Positions 6,683-12,923 of a stretch of DNA of 21,939 bases are shown here, in pieces. The translations under genes were made by a program, and so were the position numbers. The notes beneath the pieces were generated by a model. The model was given only the letters and a program-made list of their open reading frames with translations, was not told where the DNA came from and searched no databases. The stretch is from NCBI GenBank assembly GCA_964493095.1, contig CAZBNG010000034.1, forward strand, positions 1 to 21,939. Reading direction: 5' to 3'. Positions within the stretch are counted from its first letter, which is position 1. Every line of letters begins with the position of its first letter. This DNA is from CAYXSX01 sp964493095. Its GTDB lineage: Bacteria > Pseudomonadota > Alphaproteobacteria > Micavibrionales > Micavibrionaceae.

Positions 6683-7255
6683 TCATCCCGCTTTCGCCAC
6701 AAAGCCGCCGCGTATCATCTCATTTCTAAGCGTTGTCTTTGCCCTCATCAAAAGCGATTCCAGCGCCTTCACATTCACATTCAAAACTCTGGCGGCCTCT
6801 TTATTGCTCATTTGCTCATAAAAGCAAAGGTTCAATGCCATTTTCTGCCGCTCCGGCAAATTCTGTATAGCCTTCTCCAGCGCTTCCTGCTCCTGATCCC
6901 GCTGCAATACTTCCGCTTGTCCCGGGTGATTATCTGCCACCGCCATCAAAGTGTCATCACCTGCGAAAAGACGCCGTGAACGCATACGATCAACGGCCAG
7001 ATTCATCACCACCCGCGTAAACCACGTTGTAAATTTCGCCCCGCGGCCCGGCACCCAGATTTCGGGTTTCTGCCATATCTTAAGAAACGCTTCCTGCACA
7101 ATATCCTCCGCCTCCTGCGTCTGCGCGCACATCCTGTAGGCCGTGGCGAAAAATCTTCCGGCATGACGCCGGACAAGGATAGTAAAGGCCCGATGGTCAT
7201 TACTTTGTATGCGCGCCATCAAACGCTCATCACTATCCCCGTTCCGGTCTGCCAT
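6683..7255 (-). CDS. ECF-type RNA polymerase sigma factor
   Basis: Alternative sigma factor of 190 residues with only regions 2 and 4. Region 2 lies at about 22-95: the core-binding stretch with AEDIVQEAFLKIW (49-61), then FTTWFTRVVMNLAVDRMRS. Region 4 lies at about 126-180: LPERQKMALNLCFYEQMSNKEAARVL followed by a helix-turn-helix with ALESLLMRAKTTLR. The first-strand gene 10 bases upstream encodes an EF-hand protein, and no clear ribosome site precedes the ATG at 7255, so translation is probably coupled. The genes downstream encode a CnrY-like and a CnrX-like protein, so activity is probably held at the membrane until an envelope or metal signal releases it. Target promoters are not identifiable here. 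Confidence 0.93.
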   Translation of the reverse strand: MADRNGDSDERLMARIQSNDHRAFTILVRRHAGRFFATAYRMCAQTQEAEDIVQEAFLKIWQKPEIWVPGRGAKFTTWFTRVVMNLAVDRMRSRRLFAGDDTLMAVADNHPGQAEVLQRDQEQEALEKAIQNLPERQKMALNLCFYEQMSNKEAARVLNVNVKALESLLMRAKTTLRNEMIRGGFVAKAG

Positions 7256-7265
7256 ACAATCACGC

Positions 7266-7595
7266 TTATTCGTTTAATGAACGCATACCATTCTTGTTGC
7301 ATTGTTCGCGCATGGCTTTGCGATCTTTGTATTTTTCACGCATTGAATCACGCATTTTTTTGCCAAACTCCTGCGCTTCTTCCGCCGTAACCTTGCCGTC
7401 TCCATTGGCGTCCATCTCATCAAAGCGCGCCGCATGAGAGCTGACAAATTCATCTTTGGAAATAACGCCATCGGCATTTTTATCACTCATCTCAAAGAAT
7501 TTTCCTTTATGGTCGTCGTTGCCGTATTGTCCGGCGAAAGCCGCAGGTACGCCTAAAACCATAGCCAGCGCCGCAATTGCGAGTATTTTTTTCAT
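7266..7595 (-). CDS. Secreted EF-hand calcium-binding protein
   Basis: A 109-residue exported protein. The signal peptide covers residues 1-21 (MKKILAIAALAMVLGVPAAFA, probable cut after A21). There are two canonical 12-residue EF-hand loops: D38-KNADGVISKD-E49 and D62-ANGDGKVTAE-E73, both with acidic or Asn ligands at positions 1, 3, 5 and 12, so both should bind Ca2+. A basic tail (about 79-100) ends with a lone Cys at 99. The ATG at 7595 has GAGAGGA about 8 bases upstream. It is the first gene of the unit that continues into the ECF sigma factor. It could be the sensor's partner, a target of the sigma factor, or an unrelated rider; the sequence does not decide. Confidence 0.85.
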   Translation of the reverse strand: MKKILAIAALAMVLGVPAAFAGQYGNDDHKGKFFEMSDKNADGVISKDEFVSSHAARFDEMDANGDGKVTAEEAQEFGKKMRDSMREKYKDRKAMREQCNKNGMRSLNE

Positions 7596-7721
7596 CTCTT
7601 CAGTCCTCTCGTTGTTAGGGTTTATACTTTTTTATACGCAGCGCAAACACAAACCCTTCGAATTTTCTTATTTTTCTAGCATACTGGATCCAGGTGCAAC
7701 AACCTGAACGGAGGAATTCCC
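7596..7721. promoter_or_regulatory. Divergent intergenic region, EF-hand/sigma unit and symporter
   Basis: These 126 bases must hold promoters for both directions. Visible structure includes a 7-bp inverted repeat AGGGTTT (7617-7623)/AAACCCT (7651-7657) and a CAGGT/ACCTG inverted repeat (7691-7695/7701-7705). The symporter has a strong GGAGGAA ribosome site (7710-7716). I could not find a convincing ECF-type -35/-10 pair for the minus strand, so autoregulation by the neighbouring sigma factor is unproven. Confidence 0.4.
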
Positions 7722-9080
7722 ATGCCTGCCCGTAAAACCCGGCCTGCTGCCAAACATCAAAGCCCACGCGGCAAAAGCATGAGCGCCACGACGCAGTTCA
7801 TACTACATCAACACCTATGGATAAAAATACTGGCCGGCATGGTGGCCGGCGTTCTGGTCGGACTGGCACTTTCTCCCGAGGGAATGGCCGTCTGGGACAA
7901 GGAACACGCTTACGCCGCCGGGGAATGGCTCGCCCTTCCCGGCACGCTGTTTCTGGGCCTGATCCAGATGGTTATTATCCCGCTGGTCGTCTGCTCTATC
8001 GTTCTGGGCATCGCCGAAAGCGGCTCGCTTGATTTCCTGCGGCGCATGGGCCTTCGCATCATCCCCTATTTCATCATTACCACCGCCATTTCCATTACAA
8101 TCGGGGTTCTTCTGGTTAACATTATCCAGCCCGGGGCGGTTATCGACCAGGCGATAGTGCATGATGCCCTTACTTCCGGCGCCGCGATCGGCAGCCTTCC
8201 CGGCACGACTTTTGAAAATCTGACCATCCCCCAGCGCATCGCCAACATTATTCCGACCAATCCGGCACGGGCTCAGCTGGAGCGCGATATGCTGCAGATC
8301 GTTATCGCCTCTATTCTGATTGGAATCACCCTGTTGACCATTCCCGCCGCCACCGGGCGCCCGTTTAAAAACCTGTGTGTCTCAGGGCAGGTGATTTCCA
8401 TGAAGATCATCAGTTGGGCCATGCTGATTGCGCCTTACGCCGTTTTCGGCCTGCTCAGCAATATTGTTATCCGCCTTGGTTTTGATGCACTGCTCAGTGT
8501 CGGATTATATACTCTGACCGTCCTCGCGGGACTGGGTTGTATGATGATGGTTTACCTTCTGATCATCGCGCTGACGGGTGGAAAAGTCGGCACGTTCATG
8601 GCCGGGATCAGGGAAGTCCAGCTTCTGGCGTTCTCAACATCCTCTTCCGCTGCCACCATGCCTTTTTCCATTCAGGCGGCGGAAGAAAAACTGAAAATCC
8701 GCCCTGAGATTACACGCTTCGTCATCCCGCTGGGCGCTACAATCAACATGGACGGTACGGCATTATACCAGGCGGTCGCCGCCCTGTTCCTGTGCCAGGT
8801 ATTCGGCGTGGAGATTTCAATGACTCAAACGGTCATGCTGGTTATTACCACGGTCGGCGCATCCATCGGCACCCCCGCCACACCCGGTGTGGGGATTGTC
8901 GTGCTGGCCACTATTTTGGTGGGAATCGGCGTTCCGCCGGAGGGAATCGCCCTGATCATCGGTGTGGACCGCCTGCTGGATATGTGCCGCACTACGGTCA
9001 ACGTCACCGGCGACCTGACGGCAACCACCGTGATGAATAAAATCATGCCGAAAAAAAGCCCCGGAAAGAAAGCAGGCTGA
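7722..9080 (+). CDS. Dicarboxylate/amino acid:cation symporter (DAACS family)
   Basis: Inner-membrane carrier of 452 residues that imports glutamate/aspartate or C4-dicarboxylates with H+ or Na+ (GltP/DctA/GltPh type). After a basic, Ser-rich N-terminal tail of about 30 residues there are several hydrophobic helices. The Ser-rich hairpin FSTSSSAATMP is followed by NMDGT (342-346) in the seventh helix and TTVGASIGTPATPGVGIVVL in the second hairpin. The last helix has DRLLDMCRTTVNVTGD with the Asp, Arg and Asn that contact substrate in the family. An Arg in the last helix (MCRTTVNV) is the position that, in family members, favours acidic amino acids or dicarboxylates. The start at 7722 is supported by GGAGGAA at 5-6 bases. 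It appears to be a single-gene unit. Confidence 0.94.
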   Translation: MPARKTRPAAKHQSPRGKSMSATTQFILHQHLWIKILAGMVAGVLVGLALSPEGMAVWDKEHAYAAGEWLALPGTLFLGLIQMVIIPLVVCSIVLGIAESGSLDFLRRMGLRIIPYFIITTAISITIGVLLVNIIQPGAVIDQAIVHDALTSGAAIGSLPGTTFENLTIPQRIANIIPTNPARAQLERDMLQIVIASILIGITLLTIPAATGRPFKNLCVSGQVISMKIISWAMLIAPYAVFGLLSNIVIRLGFDALLSVGLYTLTVLAGLGCMMMVYLLIIALTGGKVGTFMAGIREVQLLAFSTSSSAATMPFSIQAAEEKLKIRPEITRFVIPLGATINMDGTALYQAVAALFLCQVFGVEISMTQTVMLVITTVGASIGTPATPGVGIVVLATILVGIGVPPEGIALIIGVDRLLDMCRTTVNVTGDLTATTVMNKIMPKKSPGKKAG

Positions 9081-9160
9081 CCGCGGCAAGAAACCTGGCT
9101 AACTGTATCTATGATGAAAGAAAACCGGCCCGGCACCTGTATGAACTGACAAACGCGCCC

Positions 9161-10042
9161 TTAAAGCCCGGCAACATCAATCATAATACGGTTTCCATAG
9201 ACCGCATTCGGCGCAAGCGTTGTCGATTCCACAACCTTGGCGGCCCGCTTCAGTTCGAGCACAAGAACACTGCCGCCGCTACCGTTGTCGCTGACGCTGT
9301 AACCGGCAATCAGCGGGTTATTTTTAAATCTCTGGCTGCGCGCAGCCGACCACGGCGTTGAAGGCAGCTCTACAACCAGAAGCTTTTCATTGTTATCGAT
9401 GTCATAGCTAAATGTGCCCGGCCCTTTCATATCCAGCACGACACGCACCTTTCCCGGATGCTCGCCGATACGCACGCCCTGAACGCCCGGTCCGCCACTG
9501 GACGCAGGCGGCTTATAGCTGCTGTGTGACGGCGATGGGCGCACTGCAGATGCCGCTTTCATCGGCGGAGGCGTCTGGGAAGAATAGGAAGAAGGCGGCA
9601 TACCACGGGCCTTTTCAACCTCGCTGATGGCCTGCTGAAGCCTTGCGTCGGATATCAGAAGCTGTTTAAGCGGAGGCAGAAGCTTATTGAAATCGGCACG
9701 CAAGCTCTGCACTTCCCGTTCCATACGCAACAGGCGGAAATGGATATCCTCACCGCTGGCCATCATTTGCGGCCTGTTTTGGGATGTATAGGAAGAATTC
9801 TGCATCTGGTCGGGATTAACTTCATTACGGGCCATTGCATGCTGCTGGGCAGGAGAAGGGACACGTTTTTCCTCAACAAGGTTCCATGACCCTTCAGCCG
9901 CAAGAAGGTCTTCGCTGGTACGGACTTTTGTGCCACCGCCCCACGGTTCCATAAGCCCGCACCCCGCCAGTATCAGCGAGGAGGTTAGCAGCAACCCGTA
10001 TGTGAATGTTAGTTTTCCGGCCATAGCGCCCCGTATCGTCAA
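9161..10042 (-). CDS. AMIN-domain lipoprotein
   Basis: Exported lipoprotein. The signal sequence ends with the lipobox L-A-G-C28; the residue after Cys is Gly, not Asp, so outer-membrane sorting is expected. A Gln/Asn/Ser-rich linker precedes a probable coiled coil at about 98-146 (FRLLRMEREVQSLRADFNKLL...). A Pro/Ser linker (about 149-185) follows, then an AMIN-type domain at about 187-292 (VQGVRIGEHPGKVRVVLDMKG, LLVVELPSTPW, ending NRIMIDVAGL). AMIN domains bind peptidoglycan and target amidases and secretins to the envelope; here no catalytic domain is attached. The reading begins at TTG (10042), which has AGGA 8 bases upstream. An ATG at 10024 would shorten the signal by six residues and is equally possible. 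The gene follows the wecA-like gene on the same strand. Confidence 0.82.
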   Translation of the reverse strand: MTIRGAMAGKLTFTYGLLLTSSLILAGCGLMEPWGGGTKVRTSEDLLAAEGSWNLVEEKRVPSPAQQHAMARNEVNPDQMQNSSYTSQNRPQMMASGEDIHFRLLRMEREVQSLRADFNKLLPPLKQLLISDARLQQAISEVEKARGMPPSSYSSQTPPPMKAASAVRPSPSHSSYKPPASSGGPGVQGVRIGEHPGKVRVVLDMKGPGTFSYDIDNNEKLLVVELPSTPWSAARSQRFKNNPLIAGYSVSDNGSGGSVLVLELKRAAKVVESTTLAPNAVYGNRIMIDVAGL

Positions 10043-10053
10043 TATAACGATCC

Positions 10054-10069
10054 TAAGGCAAGCGCCTTA
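10054..10069 (-). promoter_or_regulatory. Hairpin just before the lipoprotein start
   Basis: TAAGGC and GCCTTA form a 6-bp stem with a 4-base loop about 12 bases before the TTG start of the lipoprotein gene. The 3' arm ends right at the AGGA ribosome site on the minus strand, so the hairpin could affect initiation. No T-run follows, so it does not look like a terminator. Low confidence. Confidence 0.3.
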
Positions 10070-10130
10070 TCCGGCTCAAGGGCGCGCACCTGTTAAAGTG
10101 CTCTTTATCCACATGCCGCTTTTCCCCGCT

Positions 10131-11159
10131 TCAGGCCAGCTTTTTAAACAGGCCGATATAAAACCGAGGCTTCAGGGAAACCGCCATATGCGCCAGCAGC
10201 AGCGCAATCCACGTCACCGTCAGGAAGACCAGCGGCACGCCCGCACGCGCACCCAGGAACCCGGTTGCCCCCAGGATAAAATTGATGAGCAGAATGATAA
10301 AGGTTGTCCTGCCCGGCGAGACGCCAGCCTCTATAAAATGGTGGTGAAAATGCCCTCGGTCCGGGGTAAAGGGATGATGCCCTTCGCGCACACGGCGGAA
10401 AAATTGCGCACAGATATCAAAGATCGGCAAGGCCAGTATCCACGCCACACTGATCGGCTCCAGCGCGACATCCGCCCGGGTAGCGAGCGTCATGGAAAAC
10501 CAGGCAATAGCCAGTCCGAGGGAAAGACTCCCGGCATCACCAAGGAACACAGCCGCTTTCTTACGCCAGGGACTGCGCATATTGTAAAACAGAAACCCCG
10601 CCAGCGCACCCATAAGGACCATCAGCTCCGGCATGGCCGAAAAACCGCCCGCCAGCGCCAGCCAGAAAAGAATGACAAAGCCTGTCCCCCCTGCCAATCC
10701 GTCCAGACCGTCAATCAGGTTGATGGCATTAACCAGCAAAACCGCCGCAGCCAGCGAGAATGGCAAGGCCATAAAACCGAGATCAAAATCTCCCGCGCCG
10801 AACAGATTGCCGAGATTGTATATTTGCGCATGCCCCGGGATAACAATCAGCAGGGCCGCCGTAATATGCACGGCAAAGCGCAGCCATGCTCCCGTCTGAA
10901 AACGATCGTCAATCGCACCTATGACCAGAAGCAGTGCCAGCGCCGTAAAAAAAGGCCACAAAGCGGAAATATTCCCGCCACCGATCATCGTCAGAATCAT
11001 AAAAACCGGAAAAATACAAAGCCCGCCAATAAGGGGAACCGCGCCCCTGTGCTGCTTGCGCCCGCCGGGACGGTCAACCAGCCGCATTCGCAAAGCCAGC
11101 GGGCTGAGCAGCGGGATCAAGGCCAGAACGGCAACAAGGGCAAAAAAGGGCAAAATCAT
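10131..11159 (-). CDS. WecA-like undecaprenyl-phosphate sugar-1-phosphate transferase
   Basis: Polytopic inner-membrane enzyme that moves a sugar-1-phosphate (GlcNAc-1-P in WecA) from a UDP-sugar to undecaprenyl phosphate, the first step of O-antigen or other surface glycans. In the 342-residue protein from the ATG at 11159: GAIDDRFQ with the Asp pair 84-85, NAINLIDGLDGLAGG (144-158), FLGDAGS (205-211) and PDRGHFHHHF with the His cluster 270-274. These are the conserved loops of the MraY/WecA family. PDRGHFHHH is WecA/TagO-like rather than MraY. A TTG at 11204 would add 15 residues but overlap the mnmC-like gene; the ATG start is preferred, leaving 13 bases between them. It probably shares a transcript with mnmD/mnmC upstream. 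Which sugar it uses is not evident. Confidence 0.93.
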   Translation of the reverse strand: MILPFFALVAVLALIPLLSPLALRMRLVDRPGGRKQHRGAVPLIGGLCIFPVFMILTMIGGGNISALWPFFTALALLLVIGAIDDRFQTGAWLRFAVHITAALLIVIPGHAQIYNLGNLFGAGDFDLGFMALPFSLAAAVLLVNAINLIDGLDGLAGGTGFVILFWLALAGGFSAMPELMVLMGALAGFLFYNMRSPWRKKAAVFLGDAGSLSLGLAIAWFSMTLATRADVALEPISVAWILALPIFDICAQFFRRVREGHHPFTPDRGHFHHHFIEAGVSPGRTTFIILLINFILGATGFLGARAGVPLVFLTVTWIALLLAHMAVSLKPRFYIGLFKKLA

Positions 11160-11172
11160 GGACTGGACGTTA

Positions 11173-12198
11173 TCACAAAAAACGGGCCGGATTAAGACAT
11201 TCAATCACCCTTTCAGGCAGAGCGGGCGGGCCCGCGGAAATCATGCCGGCAAGCAGCTGTGCCGCCATCATGGAACTGATAATGCCGTGCGAGCCATGTG
11301 CCGTGGAAACATACACCCCTTCCCGGCCCGGCACAGCGCCTACTACCGGGAACTGGTCGCGCGAAGCCGTGCGCAGGGCCGCACGATGCCCGACAATCTC
11401 ATAAGCGCCCCCCAAGGCCGGAACCGCATCCCCCAGCTTTCGCAGGTTATCTCCATCATCTTCCGGCAGGATATCGGTATGCGCCAGCCAGCGCTGGAAC
11501 GTCGATCCGACCATATGCACGCCCTCCTGCGCCGGCGAAACATATCCGCCATAGCACAGGCAGGTTTTCAGGCCGGCGAGCGGCCCTTGCGATTTCACAT
11601 GCGTGACCTGCCCGCGCACGGATTGCAGCGGCAGGCCCGGAATAAAATCTTTCACAGCGCCGCCGCAGGCCAGAATGACAGCTTCAGCCTCCAGTGTTTC
11701 CAAGTCAAAAACAGGCGTATTTAAGTGAACCTCCACACCCTGCGTATACGCCCCACATAGCCTGACCGGAGATACGCTGCCCGAGGCAGGCAGGTAAAGC
11801 GCCTCATAAGGAACCGACACCCCTGCAACGGCGGAGGCATCATCGGAACCCAGCCACTTCATATCCTCTTCACCCCAGCCCCAGCTCTCCAGCGCGCCGC
11901 GCAGGCGCTTTTCCTTCTTCTCATCGGTAATCAGGTGAAGCGCGCCGCAGGGGTTCCATTCTATGCCCTCCAGCCCGGCAAACACCTCACGCGCCAGCAT
12001 AAACGCCCCGGCGTAATACTGCGCTTCGGGTGAAAATTGCGCAGAAAGACGCGGGTTATAGAGGCCCAACATATTGCCCGAAGCACCGGATGCCAGAGCG
12101 GGCCCCGCCTCGTAAATCACGGGCTCCGCCCCTGCCCGCCGCAGCATATAAGCCGCCGCGCAGCCTGCCAAGCCGCCGCCGATAATTGCTACCCTCAT
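11173..12198 (-). CDS. mnmC: FAD-dependent tRNA cmnm5U34 oxidoreductase, MnmC C-domain as a separate protein
   Basis: Removes the carboxymethyl group from cmnm5(s2)U34 of tRNA to give nm5(s2)U34. The N-terminal FAD Rossmann motif is GGGLAGC (7-13) with E30 at the end of the second strand. ASGNMLGLYNPRLS, YVSPAQEGVHMVGSTF and ALRTASRDQFPVVG are the signature stretches of the MnmC oxidase domain, followed by the DAAO-like C-terminal helix (STAHGSHGIISSM). Length 341 corresponds to the C-terminal two thirds of the fused E. coli MnmC. Its ATG overlaps the mnmD stop in ATGA, so the pair is translationally coupled and in the same order as the fused protein. No frame loss is seen at the junction. 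Confidence 0.92.
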   Translation of the reverse strand: MRVAIIGGGLAGCAAAYMLRRAGAEPVIYEAGPALASGASGNMLGLYNPRLSAQFSPEAQYYAGAFMLAREVFAGLEGIEWNPCGALHLITDEKKEKRLRGALESWGWGEEDMKWLGSDDASAVAGVSVPYEALYLPASGSVSPVRLCGAYTQGVEVHLNTPVFDLETLEAEAVILACGGAVKDFIPGLPLQSVRGQVTHVKSQGPLAGLKTCLCYGGYVSPAQEGVHMVGSTFQRWLAHTDILPEDDGDNLRKLGDAVPALGGAYEIVGHRAALRTASRDQFPVVGAVPGREGVYVSTAHGSHGIISSMMAAQLLAGMISAGPPALPERVIECLNPARFL

Positions 12199-12890
12199 GG
12201 TTTTTCTCCGCGGTAATGCCCCACCAGCATCTCACGCTTACGGCCAAAACCGCGCACCTTGGCAACCTCGAAGCCCGCTGCTGCAAGGCCGCGTTTCACA
12301 AATCCGGCGGCGGTAAAGGTGGCAAAACTAGCCCCCGGCCTGCTCATGCGCGCCATATTGGCAAACACAATATCACTCCACATTTCGGGGTTGGATGATG
12401 GTTTAAACCCATCAAGGAACCAGCAATCCACCAGCGCCTGCAATTTAGGCATTTCCACATTTACGTCCCCGAAAACAAGGCGCAGCGTTACGTTTTCCGC
12501 GATTTTCAGTCCATGAACCCCCTGTTTTTGCTTGGGGTAAACCGCACACAAACCGCGCGTATAAGGCGCAAGAACCTCCTCCCACACCGACAGGGCGGCG
12601 GCAATCTCTTCACCCCTTAAGGGGTATTTCTCAAAGGAAATAAATTCCAGCGCCAAGCCGGGCGCTGCGGTTTCCTCGAAAAGCTTCCAAACACTCAGGA
12701 AATTCAGTCCCGTTCCAAAACCCGTTTCCGCGATGACAAACTCTCCGCCCCCTCCTGCTGTACCTTGCCATGCCGCGGGCAGGTTATTATGCTCCAGGAA
12801 TACGTGGCGCGTCTCCGCCAGTCCGTCTTCTGCGGAAAAATATACATCATCGAACTCTTTAGACCTTGGCGCGCCCTTCATAAGGCCCAT
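12195..12890 (-). CDS. mnmD: tRNA nm5(s2)U34 methyltransferase MnmD (MnmC N-domain as a separate protein)
   Basis: SAM-dependent enzyme that methylates nm5(s2)U34 to mnm5(s2)U34 in tRNA. FDDVYFSAEDGLAETRHVFL near the start, ETGFGTGLNF (55-64, SAM-binding), FISFEKYPL (83-91), WFLDGFKPSSNPEMW (157-171, with the likely catalytic Asp in LDGF), ATFTAAGFVKRGL and GFGRKREML (214-222) all follow the E. coli MnmC N-terminal domain closely. It has 231 residues. The ATG at 12890 lacks a ribosome site; an internal ATG at 12881 is possible. A promoter-like pair just upstream would place the transcript start at the ATG (leaderless). It overlaps the mnmC gene by 4 bases. Confidence 0.94.
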   Translation of the reverse strand: MGLMKGAPRSKEFDDVYFSAEDGLAETRHVFLEHNNLPAAWQGTAGGGGEFVIAETGFGTGLNFLSVWKLFEETAAPGLALEFISFEKYPLRGEEIAAALSVWEEVLAPYTRGLCAVYPKQKQGVHGLKIAENVTLRLVFGDVNVEMPKLQALVDCWFLDGFKPSSNPEMWSDIVFANMARMSRPGASFATFTAAGFVKRGLAAAGFEVAKVRGFGRKREMLVGHYRGEKP

Positions 12891-12895
12891 ATAAT
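12866..12895 (+). promoter_or_regulatory. Sigma-70-type promoter of the M3 peptidase gene
   Basis: TTGGCG (12866-12871), an 18-base spacer and a perfect TATAAT (12890-12895). Transcription would start near 12902, leaving a leader of about 20 bases with AAGGA before the ATG at 12923. The promoter lies inside and across the start of the divergent mnmD gene. Confidence 0.65.
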
Positions 12896-12923
12896 GTCAT
12901 ATGAACGAAAAAAGGAATATCAA
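12896..12923 (-). promoter_or_regulatory. Candidate promoter of mnmD (leaderless)
   Basis: On the minus strand TTGATA (12923-12918), a 16-base spacer and TATGAC (12901-12896) end six bases before the ATG of mnmD. This would give a leaderless mRNA, in keeping with the missing ribosome site. The -10 directly abuts the -10 of the opposite promoter. The -10 match is only 4 of 6, so this is tentative. Confidence 0.35.

Noticed and set aside
6377..6979. 200-codon plus-strand open frame opposite the sigma and CnrY-like genes
   Set aside because: Antisense shadow with a basic, low-complexity start; the sigma factor on the minus strand is convincing.
9081..9160. Terminator after the symporter
   Set aside because: No stem with a T-run is visible in this 80-base convergent spacer.
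9930..11195. 421-codon plus-strand open frame opposite the wecA-like and lipoprotein genes
   Set aside because: It is longer than the gene opposite, but its translation is a low-complexity Gln/Arg/His/Lys-rich string with no domain. The minus strand has clear WecA and AMIN motifs.
12195..12198. Split MnmC as a sequencing frameshift of a fused gene
   Set aside because: The junction is a clean ATGA overlap, the first protein ends after the normal methyltransferase end, and the second begins with its own Met directly before the FAD motif.
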